From Bacteroidota bacterium (GTDB taxonomy: Bacteria; Bacteroidota; Bacteroidia; NS11-12g; UBA955), in contig JAEUUL010000004.1 in assembly GCA_016787485.1 (NCBI GenBank), positions 62,001-126,000 of the forward strand: a DNA stretch of 64,000 bases, written 5' to 3'. The notes under the pieces are model-generated. The model had not been told where the DNA came from, searched no databases, and worked only from the letters and a program-made list of their open reading frames with translations. The position numbers and the translations under genes were made by a program. This document shows, piece after piece, positions 35,502 to 45,613 of the stretch; position 1 is the first letter of the stretch; every line of letters starts with the position of its first letter.

Positions 35502-37016
35502 TCAGGGTTTCAACCTGCCGTACATTCTTGGGAACGGTATGCTCTCCCGCACGTGCTTCAGTTTGCACACCCAGGTTACCAGCCGTTCCAGTCCCAGACC
35601 GAAACCGCTGTGCGGCACGGAACCAAAACGGCGCAAATCCAGATACCATTCAAAGGCTTCCATAGGCAACTGATGCTCATTGATTTTTTCTTTGAGCATC
35701 TCCTCATTGGTTTCCCGTTCCCCGCCACCTACGATTTCGCCATACCCCTCCGGGGCCAACACATCCACACCGCGGGCGAACCGGGGGTCTTCCGGGTTGC
35801 GCTTCAGATAAAATGCCTTCACCTCATGCGGCCAATCGTATACCATGATGGGTGAATCAAAAAGACGGGTGATTACGGTTTCATCACTGCCACCAAAGTC
35901 ATTGCCATATTCAAAGTTGCGGGCACTGTTTATCCATTGGGGAATATTGCGGGCATCTTCTTCCAGGTCTGCCTTTTCCTGTTTCAGGCTATCGATTTTG
36001 CTCTGGAAAAAGTTGATCTCTCCCTTTTTCATCCCACCGGCTGCGATTTTTGCCTCACGGTCGGCGATTTCTGCATCCACTTCCTTTTGCCGGGCATGTA
36101 CCTGCTCCAGCTCTGCTTCCAGGCTACCAATGCCATTCACACCATTCACATCCTGCTCACCTTTGATGATCCGCACCGCCTCATCATAAGTAAGCCGCGG
36201 AAACGTTTTCAGGCTGCTTTGGAGCACCGCCGTGTCGCGGCCAATCATTTCCAGTTCGCGGGAACATTTCGCCAGCACATCTTTCAACACTGCATGCAAC
36301 ATTCCTTCAATGGCATCCATGTTTTGAAAAATATCAAAAAATGCCATTTCGGGTTCAATCATCCAGAACTCCGAAAGGTGGCGGCGGGTTTTGCTTTTTT
36401 CTGCGCGGAAAGTAGGGCCGAAAGTGTAGATGCGGCCCATGGCCATCGCCATCGCCTCACCATATAATTGGCCACTTTGGCTCAGATAGGCCGGGTCGCC
36501 ATAAAAATCGGTTTCAAACAGGGTGGATGTGCCTTCCACAGCATTGCCGGTAAAAATGGGAGAATCCATCTGCACATAGCCATTCTCCTGAAAATAGCGG
36601 TGAATGCTGTAAATAATCACATTGCGGATGCGCATGATGGCCCACTGCCGGGTGCTGCGCAACCACAGGTGCCGTTTGTCCATCAGGAACTCAACGCCAT
36701 GCTCTTTTTTCGCTATGGGGTAATTTTCGCTTTTACCTATCAGCTTCAAGGCGGATACATGTACCTCATGTCCACCGATTTGCTTTTCATCGCGCACGAC
36801 CATTCCGGTGAGTTCTGCGCTGCATTCCAGAGCCAGTTCCTGTGCTGTGGCAAGCCCGGTCTCCCCTGCGGTATCTGCAGTAATTACGCACTGACAATAC
36901 CCTGTACCGTCGCGCAGAATAGCAAAAACTATGCCTTTCCCCTCGCGTTTATTGGCAATCCAGCCGCGGAGAGTTACCTGTTGTCCCTCAAACTTGTGTA
37001 AATCCTCGATGTACAT
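35502..37016 (-). CDS. asnS: Asparaginyl-tRNA synthetase
   Basis: With the ATG at 37,016 the protein has 504 residues. It has an OB-fold anticodon-binding domain (VTLRGWIANKREGKGIVFAILRD cut at its ends), then the class II catalytic core with motif 2 FRAEKSKTRRHLSEF and motif 3 GFGLGLERLVTW near the C-terminus. It charges tRNA-Asn. Residues about 287-366 form a charged, coiled-coil-like insertion rich in Glu, Lys and Gln that the 466-residue E. coli enzyme lacks. The frame continues upstream to 37,178 but that part overlaps the divergent rpoN gene and is not used. Confidence 0.96.
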   Translation of the reverse strand: MYIEDLHKFEGQQVTLRGWIANKREGKGIVFAILRDGTGYCQCVITADTAGETGLATAQELALECSAELTGMVVRDEKQIGGHEVHVSALKLIGKSENYPIAKKEHGVEFLMDKRHLWLRSTRQWAIMRIRNVIIYSIHRYFQENGYVQMDSPIFTGNAVEGTSTLFETDFYGDPAYLSQSGQLYGEAMAMAMGRIYTFGPTFRAEKSKTRRHLSEFWMIEPEMAFFDIFQNMDAIEGMLHAVLKDVLAKCSRELEMIGRDTAVLQSSLKTFPRLTYDEAVRIIKGEQDVNGVNGIGSLEAELEQVHARQKEVDAEIADREAKIAAGGMKKGEINFFQSKIDSLKQEKADLEEDARNIPQWINSARNFEYGNDFGGSDETVITRLFDSPIMVYDWPHEVKAFYLKRNPEDPRFARGVDVLAPEGYGEIVGGGERETNEEMLKEKINEHQLPMEAFEWYLDLRRFGSVPHSGFGLGLERLVTWVCKLKHVRESIPFPRMYGRLKP

Positions 37017-37040
37017 ATGAATATGAATCTCCAAAAAGTC

Positions 37041-37048
37041 TAATTTTG
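37041..37048 (+). promoter_or_regulatory. -7 element TAATTTTG before rpoN
   Basis: An exact TAnnTTTG match, 46 nt upstream of the rpoN ATG, in the 78-nt space between the divergent asnS and rpoN genes. No TTG occurs at the expected -33 position. Confidence 0.4.
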
Positions 37049-37094
37049 TCGGAGAATTTGCAAAGTTAGCGCAAAGCACACGAAGCCGGAAAAA

Positions 37095-38558
37095 ATGAGT
37101 TCGCTGAAACAGCACCTGAGTCAAAAAATGCTGCAAAAATTGAGTCCGCAGCAAATACAGTTTATCAAGCTGTTGCAACTCAATACCCAGGATTTTGAAG
37201 AAAAAGTGGAGCAGGAGCTCCTGGACAATCCCGCCCTTGAGGACAATGGCCGCGAAGAAGCCGAGGAGGATATGTCATATGATGAGCCCGATGAATACAG
37301 TGATACAGACTACCTGAATGACGATGTAGACATCAACGACCTGCTGCGCGCCGGTGGTGGGGATGATGAGGGCAGCTTTCAACTGAATGAAGACTACAGC
37401 GGCGATGAAAGCCGGGAATTGCCCATTGCCAGTCAGGGCAGTTTTCAGGAATACCTGATGGAGCAGGCAAGAGCCACCTTTTTTAACGAGGAGGATATGC
37501 TGCTCGCCATCCACCTCATCAATTCCATTGAGGAAGACGGCTACCTGCGGCGCGAACTACGGAGTATCGTAAACGATCTGGCGTTTAATGAGAACATCAG
37601 CACGACCGAAGACCATCTGGAAAAGATTTTAATTAAAATCCAGAACTTCGATCCTGCAGGCATAGGTGCCCGTGATTTGCAGGAGTGCCTGCTGCTGCAA
37701 TTGTATAAAAAGGACTACGGCGACAATCCGGCCCTTACCCTGGCAGAAAAAATCATTTCTGAACAGATGGAAGCGTTCAGTAAAAAGCATTACGACAAAA
37801 TCAAACGCAGCCTGAAAATAGACGATGATCAACTTAAAGCAGCCATCGCAGAAATCGTAAAACTGAATCCCAAGCCCGGAGAATCCGGTGCTTCCAATAC
37901 CAAAACCCAGTACATCGTTCCGGATTTTACCGTTAGCAGCGAAGAGGACAAACTGCAGGTGAGGCTGAACAGCCGGAATGCGCCCGAACTGCGCATCTCC
38001 CAAAGCTACCATGAGACCCTGAAGGCTTACGAGCACTCCCACTCCAAGGACAAAAACCTGAAAGAAGCCGTGCAATACATCAAGCAGAAGCTGGATGGCG
38101 CCAAGTGGTTTATAGACAGCGTAAAACAGCGGCAGCATACACTGCTGAGCACCATGGAAGCCATTGTGCAGCGGCAACGCGAGTTTTTTGTGGACGGAGA
38201 CGAAACCTGCCTGAGACCGATGATACTGAAAGACATCGCCACACAGGTAGGCTTGGACATCTCCACCATTTCACGGGTAGCCAACAGCAAATACGTTGAA
38301 ACCGATTTCGGGATTTTTCCGCTGAAATACTTTTTCTCTGAGGGCATAACCAATGAGGAAGGTGAAGAGGTAAGCAACCGGGAAATCAAGAAAATACTGA
38401 GTGACGCCATCGGGGCAGAGCAGAAAAAGAAACCCCTGACCGATGAGGCACTGATGGAACTGCTCAAAGAAAAAGGCTATCACATTGCCCGCCGCACCGT
38501 AGCCAAATATAGGGAACAACTGAATATTCCCGTAGCCAGGTTGCGCAAGGAACTGTAA
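37095..38558 (+). CDS. rpoN: RNA polymerase sigma-54 factor
   Basis: The 487-residue protein has the three sigma-54 regions: the Gln/Leu-rich activator-contact region I (QHLSQKMLQKLSPQQIQFIK, near the N-terminus), an acidic region II rich in Asp and Glu (residues about 50-105), and region III with the core-binding and DNA-binding domains. It ends with the RpoN box (HIARRTVAKYREQL), which reads the -24 element. It directs transcription that needs an AAA+ enhancer-binding protein; no such protein is in the window. Confidence 0.96.
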   Translation: MSSLKQHLSQKMLQKLSPQQIQFIKLLQLNTQDFEEKVEQELLDNPALEDNGREEAEEDMSYDEPDEYSDTDYLNDDVDINDLLRAGGGDDEGSFQLNEDYSGDESRELPIASQGSFQEYLMEQARATFFNEEDMLLAIHLINSIEEDGYLRRELRSIVNDLAFNENISTTEDHLEKILIKIQNFDPAGIGARDLQECLLLQLYKKDYGDNPALTLAEKIISEQMEAFSKKHYDKIKRSLKIDDDQLKAAIAEIVKLNPKPGESGASNTKTQYIVPDFTVSSEEDKLQVRLNSRNAPELRISQSYHETLKAYEHSHSKDKNLKEAVQYIKQKLDGAKWFIDSVKQRQHTLLSTMEAIVQRQREFFVDGDETCLRPMILKDIATQVGLDISTISRVANSKYVETDFGIFPLKYFFSEGITNEEGEEVSNREIKKILSDAIGAEQKKKPLTDEALMELLKEKGYHIARRTVAKYREQLNIPVARLRKEL

Positions 38559-38574
38559 TTCCTGCTCACTTCAG

Positions 38575-39087
38575 ATGATAGAATCACAGCGACACATATT
38601 TGGCCGCAACCTGCTTTTGTTGTTATTCCCGATTGCGGCATTTACGGCCTGTTACAAATGGCAAAGCGGATATAAAGATACTGCCTTCCGAAATAAATTT
38701 ACCGGCAAATGGAAAATCGATAGCATTGCGGTAAAAGCCGTTGTCATACGCGCCGGAATTAAGGATACAGCCTATACCCTGCAGGGCCATCCCGGAGATT
38801 TTCTTGAAATTCCATTTACCAAAAATCAACTGAAGCAACCTAAAATTTGCACCGGAACATTTCTGGATAGTACATTCCAATATGAACTGCAGGGCTGGCG
38901 TGGAAAACCCGGTATGCTATGCTTTATGATTGAACCTGATGCAAACGCTAAATTGGAAATTACTTCCTATTTCCATAACTGTAAAAATATCATTCTGTAC
39001 GACTCTCAATTGATGGTGTTGGAAAATACATGGGCAGTCAACAACATGCCCTGCTCACAGAAAATATTTTTAAAAAAACAGGATTGA
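38575..39087 (+). CDS. Lipoprotein of unknown function
   Basis: A 170-residue protein with a lipobox (PIAAFTAC, C26) and a mature domain opening YKWQSGYKD. It has GKWKIDSIAVKAV, a beta-strand pattern seen in lipocalin-like lipoproteins, and two cysteines near the C-terminus. I cannot assign a family with confidence. It starts 16 nt after rpoN on the same strand and may be co-transcribed with it. The 65-nt space to the convergent caspase gene contains nothing that I recognise. Confidence 0.65.
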   Translation: MIESQRHIFGRNLLLLLFPIAAFTACYKWQSGYKDTAFRNKFTGKWKIDSIAVKAVVIRAGIKDTAYTLQGHPGDFLEIPFTKNQLKQPKICTGTFLDSTFQYELQGWRGKPGMLCFMIEPDANAKLEITSYFHNCKNIILYDSQLMVLENTWAVNNMPCSQKIFLKKQD

Positions 39088-39152
39088 TTTCTGAAAAATG
39101 AGGTTGTGCTTTACAGAAAAATGAAAGCCTCAACAGATGAATAAATGCATTG

Positions 39153-41132
39153 CTATTTCTTCGGCAAAATCCTGAATACAACCTGACCTACAGCACCCTC
39201 GGCACTGCCCTGCAGGGTTACTGCATCGCCCCTTGTGTTTTGCACCGATTTGTCTACCAGTTGTTCCATAAAGCTCAGACTGGCCCGCTTGATGGCACCC
39301 GGTGGAGGTGAGGCAATGAGTTCCAGATCCAGGGGCTTCGGAGAGAAAAAGAACTTGAATATTTCCTCACCGTACGGAGGAGATAAAATCACAAATGCCT
39401 TGTTAAAAAGACGGGTTTGTCCCGGTAAAACCTGAAGTTCTCTCGCATAAACTTTTTGTCCGCGATTGGGCATTATGGCATTGATATACCCGTCGGGTTG
39501 CAGGTCCAGCACATTAAAATAAAAAGGTTTTGTGCCACTGTTTTTAATCTGAATGACAAAACTGTCTTTTTCCTGAAACTCGTAAGTGCCATTCACCATT
39601 TTTTTCTGCAAAAGCAGTGTGTCGGGCTTGCCGTTCCGCACCGGAATAAAACGGATGTCCTGATTGTATTTGCGGTCTTTTACCTCCAGAGAAGAGAAAA
39701 ATACATAGCGCGAATACCGCCGGCAGGCATCTGACCATTCCTTCTCAAGCAAGCCTTTATCCATCAGCTGAAACGGGAATCCGTTCGCGGCAATTTTCAG
39801 TGTATCCTTCAGTTTGCCTTTGGCCAGGATCAACTCAGAAGTATCGGCTACTGCAAAACCTTTCATCACAGACAGTCTTAAACGGATTGCCTTTGCCTCT
39901 GCCGGGGTAAATCCCCATTTGCTATGTTCCACATTTACTTTGGTTAAGCGCAGATTATACACCGGATTCAATAAAAATACCCAGGCATCAGTAGTAGATT
40001 TGATTCCCCCTTTTTTTAATTTAACCAATGCTGAATAATAACCAGCCTGTATTACCGTGCCTGTATCCAGGGTGTTAGTCACAGATGGGTCCTGGGTTCC
40101 TGCTTTACAAACCAGTACAATTGCTCCAGGCTCGTAACCGGTAAATGATCCTTCACGTATTAGAATTTCCCGAGAGCCATTGATTGCTTCAATTTCTGCA
40201 TAGGGTTTTTGTGAAACAAAATTACCGCCAAACAACTTGCGTTCTGTTCCTGTTCCCTCAAGCACAGGATGCTGTCCGCGCACTTTCTGATGCATGACAG
40301 ACTGGACCCCGGCAAAAACTGAACGGTACGATGCATTTGAATCCAGGTTCTCAAATACCTTGCTGAGTGCATAGGTGAGTGAGCCCATTCCCTCATTGTT
40401 GTCGTTGGTTGTTTCTGCTGCGAGTTCTTCTGCACGTGCTGCAGAAAAAACAATGTATGTGGCCATGCCGTTGGCTGGTTTGGCTTTTTCACCAAAGACA
40501 CCTTCGGTATCCGTACCGGAAGTTTTATTGATGGGTTTTCCCGAAGTGAACGCCGGCTGGCCTCCCCGTACTTTCATGGTTCCGCGTGTACCGCTTCCAC
40601 TGTGGCAGGCATCCATAAACACCACCACATCGCCCTTGCTTCCCAGTTTTGCACGCAGCTGATCAATCAATTCTCCGAATTTGTCATCGCGGAAATAAGC
40701 CGCCTGGTCCTGCTGAAAATTGGTGGAAACCCTGGGACTTTTTGCCCCCCATGTTACGATGCTTTCATCCAGCCCGTCCACTTCGTCGCCATTGTCGTCC
40801 TCCACCTGTTCTCCGTGTGCACTGATATGGATGGCCACGATGTCACCAGGTTTGGACAATTCGCACAACCGGGCTACAGCCTGTTGAATTCCGGTGTAAG
40901 TAGCCAGCGAATCCTGCAATATGGCGATATTTTCTTTTAAAAATCCCTGACTCTGAAACAATTGCAACATATAGGGCACATCTCTGTTGCTGTTGATGGC
41001 AGACCAACCTGATGTTGCCGGATAATTTCCAATGGCTATGATGAGGGCTCTTTTTACCGGTGGTACCGGGGGTTTTCCGCTGCCAAGCAGAAGACAGAGA
41101 AAGAACAGAGGTATGTATTTTAATTTTTTCAT
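39153..41132 (-). CDS. Exported metacaspase-like caspase-fold protease with DUF4384-like tail
   Basis: The 659-residue protein starts with a signal peptide (KLKYIPLFFLCLLLGSG). A caspase-fold (C14) domain follows, with the catalytic dyad His106 in HISAHGEQ and Cys176 in FMDACHSGSG. An acidic EDDNGDEVDGLDE loop (residues 111-123) sits just after the histidine, as in type I metacaspases, where it marks specificity for basic P1 residues. The last 200 residues resemble DUF4384: FYFNVLDLQPDGYINAIMPN and VILSPPYGEEIFKFFFS. This is the last gene of a four-gene operon and overlaps the lipoprotein gene before it by 4 nt. Confidence 0.87.
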   Translation of the reverse strand: MKKLKYIPLFFLCLLLGSGKPPVPPVKRALIIAIGNYPATSGWSAINSNRDVPYMLQLFQSQGFLKENIAILQDSLATYTGIQQAVARLCELSKPGDIVAIHISAHGEQVEDDNGDEVDGLDESIVTWGAKSPRVSTNFQQDQAAYFRDDKFGELIDQLRAKLGSKGDVVVFMDACHSGSGTRGTMKVRGGQPAFTSGKPINKTSGTDTEGVFGEKAKPANGMATYIVFSAARAEELAAETTNDNNEGMGSLTYALSKVFENLDSNASYRSVFAGVQSVMHQKVRGQHPVLEGTGTERKLFGGNFVSQKPYAEIEAINGSREILIREGSFTGYEPGAIVLVCKAGTQDPSVTNTLDTGTVIQAGYYSALVKLKKGGIKSTTDAWVFLLNPVYNLRLTKVNVEHSKWGFTPAEAKAIRLRLSVMKGFAVADTSELILAKGKLKDTLKIAANGFPFQLMDKGLLEKEWSDACRRYSRYVFFSSLEVKDRKYNQDIRFIPVRNGKPDTLLLQKKMVNGTYEFQEKDSFVIQIKNSGTKPFYFNVLDLQPDGYINAIMPNRGQKVYARELQVLPGQTRLFNKAFVILSPPYGEEIFKFFFSPKPLDLELIASPPPGAIKRASLSFMEQLVDKSVQNTRGDAVTLQGSAEGAVGQVVFRILPKK

Positions 41133-42157
41133 TTTCCAGGGGATTGCATCAATTTGATGATTTGATTGCTGCCTTGTTTGAGGATTTCTTCGGAATTTTC
41201 TGCAAACAGTTTTTTAATGTATTTCTCTTTGCCTGTTTCTTTCACATCCACTTCAATGCGGTAATTTCCCTGGCTATACACTTCCTTCAATTGCCGGTCT
41301 TCATCTATAGCGTATCCGCAACTCCGGGGCACAATAAAACTATAGCCAGACAACGGTTTACCCCGCAGGGAATCATACCAGGACTTTGTGTTTTTTTCCT
41401 CCGGATTCAGCGGCATATCGCGCAGGTTCAGGTTGAATTTTCCGATTTGTACATTGTCATGCAAAATGCCATCGCGGGTTACGTACGAGGTATAAAATCG
41501 GATTTCAATATCCATATTCATTTTGTCGTCCAATTTTTTGTTTCCCCAGCTCCAGGGCACGTACCAGCGGGTGTCTGAGGCTTTTGCCTTGGCATAATTC
41601 AATTTTAATTCTTTGATACGCAAACGAAATACACTGTTGTTTAATATCTCATAAGGCCGACTGTTGTCCAGTTCAAAAATGGCGTGAAAGGCGGTGGTGT
41701 CACGCTTGTGAATACGCACATTGCGTTTTACTTCTACCTGCTTAAACTGGATGCCGCTGGGGTCGAAATGGCCTTTTTCTGATAGTTGATTGTAAAAAAA
41801 CAATTCCGAAGCAGATTGCTTGTAGGCAGCGGTAAACTGGGATTTATCCAGCGCAATCAGTTTGTTTACTCCCATAATGGCCAGCGAGGTGAGCTGTCCC
41901 ACAGCCAGACCGCGTTTCTCTGTGCCGGCATCGGCAGTAAAATCTGGTATGGGCTGATATTTCAGCTTATTCAGAGCCAGCCAGGCAGGGTCTTCCTGCA
42001 CGGCAATCTGTACTCTTTCACCGGTTTTCTTATGGGAGTAGCGGCTTGCCACGCAGCCTGCAAGCAAAGAGGCCGCAGCAACAATGATGAGCCCTGGTGG
42101 TAAATATCCGGATGGTTTTATCTTCTGCATCTTTATACAATAATCTTTGTTTTTCAT
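41129..42157 (-). CDS. Lipoprotein of unknown function in the caspase operon
   Basis: Starting at the ATG at 42,157 gives 342 residues with a lipobox (AAASLLAGC, C35). A second ATG at 42,130 gives C26 and is equally plausible; a GTG at 42,187 is less likely. The mature domain is mostly beta with charged loops, and segments such as FELDNSRPYEILNNSVFRL and MDIEIRFYTSYVTRDG. No family is recognised. It overlaps the metacaspase start by 4 nt (ATGA), so the two are translationally coupled, and it may anchor, guide or restrain the proteases at the membrane. Confidence 0.75.
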   Translation of the reverse strand: MKNKDYCIKMQKIKPSGYLPPGLIIVAAASLLAGCVASRYSHKKTGERVQIAVQEDPAWLALNKLKYQPIPDFTADAGTEKRGLAVGQLTSLAIMGVNKLIALDKSQFTAAYKQSASELFFYNQLSEKGHFDPSGIQFKQVEVKRNVRIHKRDTTAFHAIFELDNSRPYEILNNSVFRLRIKELKLNYAKAKASDTRWYVPWSWGNKKLDDKMNMDIEIRFYTSYVTRDGILHDNVQIGKFNLNLRDMPLNPEEKNTKSWYDSLRGKPLSGYSFIVPRSCGYAIDEDRQLKEVYSQGNYRIEVDVKETGKEKYIKKLFAENSEEILKQGSNQIIKLMQSPGK

Positions 42158-42229
42158 CACTTTTTCCAGCTTTCGTGAAAGATACACTGGAAACAGTTAA
42201 TCCCATTGTCTCAACTAAGGTAAATTCTT

Positions 42230-45200
42230 TCACCACACCCTCCAGTCGTGATACAGTGTCTCTCCCCGGCTGTTGGGTTTCTGCAATCCACCCGTCAGTT
42301 CCGTTACCCGCTGCCCTACCTTGTTCTTCAATTGCGATACACTCATGCCCGGGTTCTGTTTTAATGCTTCCAGTATGCTGTAAGTAAACACGCCGTTCTT
42401 CAAATCGCCCCTCTCCAGCGCAAATTGTGTGCCTGCACTGGCCGAGATTACCGTGGCGCCTGTGCCCTTGCCTACGTTCACAAACAGGTTCTGCATCAGC
42501 TCAAAACTGTTCTGCAACCCCAGATGAGGGGCCAAGCTGTCTGCACCCGTACTCACCGCAGCGCCTTTACTCAAACCCAGACTGTCCGCAATACGGCTCA
42601 TGTAGATGGCCTCCTCCTTGTCCACCTCTCCGCTGTGGCAGGCATCTATCAGCATCAGCCGCTGCCGTGCCGGTATGCTGTCCAGCAGGTTCTCCAGTGC
42701 TTCATACGGCAGTCCGTTCTTCTCCGGGTGTTCAAAGTCTACCGTGTAGGTGCTCAGGTAATAATCGTAGTCTTTGCTCAGCAATCCATGACCTGAGTAT
42801 GCAATGATGACTTTGTCATTAATGCCCGTTTGCAGCAGTTTCTGCTTCAGTTTTTTTATGTTGTCTGCTGTAACGTTTTCATTGAACAGTGTATCTGTTT
42901 GCAGGGTGTCCCCGTATCTTTTCTTCAGCCCTGAGGCCAGGTCCCGTATATCCTTGCTGCTGTAGTTCAGGTTATACTGTTCATTGGCAAACCGGTCCAT
43001 GCCGATGCCGATGAAATGCACTTTCTGTTTTGCCTTTTTCTGCGGGGTGTATTTCACATACAGGGGCATGCGGTAGCTTTCCGTTCCGTTTACGTTCAGC
43101 ACGGAGGTCTCTATGCGGTTTTCTCCTTCTGAGAGTTCTATGGTCAGTGTGGTATCTATGAAGTCGCGCTGACCCATGCGGATTCCTTTTTGTCCGTACA
43201 CCGGCATTTCATTCACCCATACGTTGCAGCGGTCCAGGGCATAGGTGCTGTCCATGCCTTTGATGTGCAGTTTCAGTTTACCGTTGGTTTGTTCGTATTC
43301 AATACCATCCCGGTTCACAAAATCTGCTTCGGGCACACTGTATCCATCCCTGAAATGTGTGGTGTCGATACCCAGTTTTTTGATGCGTTTTTGCCAGGCT
43401 TTGTAGTAGCTGTTGATGAGGGCTGTGTCGGGATGACCAAAGGCGTTCCCCAAAGCACTGAGAACCTTATCCGGACGATTGTACTTCACATCCAGCTGAT
43501 CGAAACCGATGGTTTGCATGCCCTTGACATAATAAAGCGCAGAGGCGGCCTTTTTTGAACACATGTAATAACCGGTTGCCAATAAACTCAGTGGCTCTGA
43601 ACCATCAAATACAAACTGCTGAACAATTTTCTGGCCGGTTCTGGCATCCCAGATGATAAAACTGCCGTCTTCGGATATTGTAATAACTAATTGTTTATCT
43701 GTACTATAAGTAGATGACAATACATCATCCGAATGCCCCTTTAAATCTATTACTTGCCTCTCATTCTTAATTTTCCATATTCTTGCTAAGCTTCCCCAGG
43801 ACAATACTAAACTCGAGCCGTCGGAACTAAAGGTTGCATTTCTTACACGTACTGAAGGCCCAATCAGACTATCAATAACTTTTCCAGTTTTAAGACTCCA
43901 TATTCTTGCAATATAAAAAGAGGTAGTTATTATATCTTCTCCATTTGGACTGAATGCCACGAACTCAATATCATTATGGTCTACATCACGCAGATTTAGA
44001 AGCATATTGCCTTTTTCTACATCCCATATTTTCACCGTATTATCCCAAGATGCTGTTGCTAATAATTGTCCGCTTTGATTAAATGTTGAATAAGAAATAA
44101 AACGCGAATGCCCATATAAAGTATGTAAATATTTCCCATTTTTCACATCCCATATTCCTACCGTACCATCGTCTGAAAAAATGGCCATAAATTTGCCATT
44201 CGGACTAATTGATACAGAGTTTATACCGTAAGTATATCCTCTATAAATAATTAGTTTGTTACCTGTATTAACATCCCATAAATAAAGATTTGAATCAGAG
44301 CATGTAACAAACATTTGACCATCTCGGAAATTTTTAATACCCGTGAACTCAATTGATTTATAATCCAATATTCCCTCAACTCTACCTTGATTTATCTTCC
44401 ACACTTGTACTGTTCCATTCCCCGCTGCGATAGCTACAAATTTAAATGCAGAATCAACACCTACGGATGATACTTTAGTAGCGTGTGAGGTTAATTCAAC
44501 GATAAGATTTCCACTTTTTATATCCCAAATTGCCGCTTGATATCCAAAACAAGTCAAAATTTTATTGCTGAGTGAATTGAATTGCATGGAGGTGACGAAG
44601 TTATCGCAGTTTAATCCACGCATTAACTTGCCATTATTAATGTCCCTAATAGAAACACTTCCACTCCTATCACCTGTTGCTATAAAATTGCAATCTGGAC
44701 TAAGTGTAGCGGTTGTTAATTCCCCTAAACCTTCAACTTTGATCATTTGTTTTTTATTTTCTATATCCCAAACAATCGCGATTCCATCCTTTGACGCTGA
44801 GAAACACAATTTGCCATCCAAACTGAAATCAACATTCACGACTTCTTTTGAATGTTCGGCAACATTGAAAAGTAAAGTACGACTAGCCGCATCCCATAAT
44901 TGACAAATAAAACTATCAGACATTCCTACTCTTGACCTGCCTGAGGTTAACAAAAACCTGCCATCAGAACTCAATATTGCTTTTTCAAATAAAATTGAAT
45001 CATCCAAAGAAATATGAAAACAAGTTCTATTTTCAATATCCCAGATAAATACTCGACCACTCGAAAGAGTTATTGCTTTTTTCACCTCCGAATTATATTG
45101 TGCAGCTTCAACCCAAAAGGGATGACCCTCAAGACTTCTTACTAAACTACCATTTTCAATGTTCCATATTTTTGCCGTTTCGTCTTCAGATGCAGTTATT

Positions 45201-45613
45201 GCATTTTCTCCATCATTACTGATATTTATGTCTCTAATACGATCTTTGTGTCCAATCAATTCCTTGAGTATTTTGCCGGATTCCACGTCCCATATTTTCA
45301 CAACACTAGTTTCATCAATTGTCAAAGCTTTCTTACCATCAGGTGATAAAATAACTTTCGTGAATCCCCAGCGTTCTTGTTTTAAATTCTGTAATAAGTG
45401 CCCTTTATTAGCATCCCATATTTTGATGGTTTTGTCACCAGACATAGTGACAATATGTTTGTTATCATTGCTAAAAACACCAGATTTTAATAACCAGACA
45501 TGCCCCAAGGGCAACCCCAAGCGAATATTTGATGTCTGCCCAAACAGTCGAATGCTGTAAATAAAAACAGCACATAAAATGATTGACTTCAAAAATGGTC
45601 TTTTTCCCCTCAC
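42230..45613 (-). CDS. Exported WD40-propeller/caspase protein A
   Basis: The 1,127-residue protein starts at a GTG that overlaps the preceding stop by 4 nt. A signal-like segment (FLKSIILCAVFIYSIRLFG) precedes about fifteen WD40 units (IKIWDANKG, VKIWDVESG and similar), enough for two seven-bladed propellers. A linker with GFDQLDVKYNRPDKVL follows, then an Ig-like part and a caspase domain with His942 in AYSGHGLL and Cys992 in LIDACHSGE. The WD40 coding part is visibly richer in A and T than the caspase part, which is close to protein B at both protein and DNA level. Confidence 0.88.
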   Translation of the reverse strand: MRGKRPFLKSIILCAVFIYSIRLFGQTSNIRLGLPLGHVWLLKSGVFSNDNKHIVTMSGDKTIKIWDANKGHLLQNLKQERWGFTKVILSPDGKKALTIDETSVVKIWDVESGKILKELIGHKDRIRDINISNDGENAITASEDETAKIWNIENGSLVRSLEGHPFWVEAAQYNSEVKKAITLSSGRVFIWDIENRTCFHISLDDSILFEKAILSSDGRFLLTSGRSRVGMSDSFICQLWDAASRTLLFNVAEHSKEVVNVDFSLDGKLCFSASKDGIAIVWDIENKKQMIKVEGLGELTTATLSPDCNFIATGDRSGSVSIRDINNGKLMRGLNCDNFVTSMQFNSLSNKILTCFGYQAAIWDIKSGNLIVELTSHATKVSSVGVDSAFKFVAIAAGNGTVQVWKINQGRVEGILDYKSIEFTGIKNFRDGQMFVTCSDSNLYLWDVNTGNKLIIYRGYTYGINSVSISPNGKFMAIFSDDGTVGIWDVKNGKYLHTLYGHSRFISYSTFNQSGQLLATASWDNTVKIWDVEKGNMLLNLRDVDHNDIEFVAFSPNGEDIITTSFYIARIWSLKTGKVIDSLIGPSVRVRNATFSSDGSSLVLSWGSLARIWKIKNERQVIDLKGHSDDVLSSTYSTDKQLVITISEDGSFIIWDARTGQKIVQQFVFDGSEPLSLLATGYYMCSKKAASALYYVKGMQTIGFDQLDVKYNRPDKVLSALGNAFGHPDTALINSYYKAWQKRIKKLGIDTTHFRDGYSVPEADFVNRDGIEYEQTNGKLKLHIKGMDSTYALDRCNVWVNEMPVYGQKGIRMGQRDFIDTTLTIELSEGENRIETSVLNVNGTESYRMPLYVKYTPQKKAKQKVHFIGIGMDRFANEQYNLNYSSKDIRDLASGLKKRYGDTLQTDTLFNENVTADNIKKLKQKLLQTGINDKVIIAYSGHGLLSKDYDYYLSTYTVDFEHPEKNGLPYEALENLLDSIPARQRLMLIDACHSGEVDKEEAIYMSRIADSLGLSKGAAVSTGADSLAPHLGLQNSFELMQNLFVNVGKGTGATVISASAGTQFALERGDLKNGVFTYSILEALKQNPGMSVSQLKNKVGQRVTELTGGLQKPNSRGETLYHDWRVW

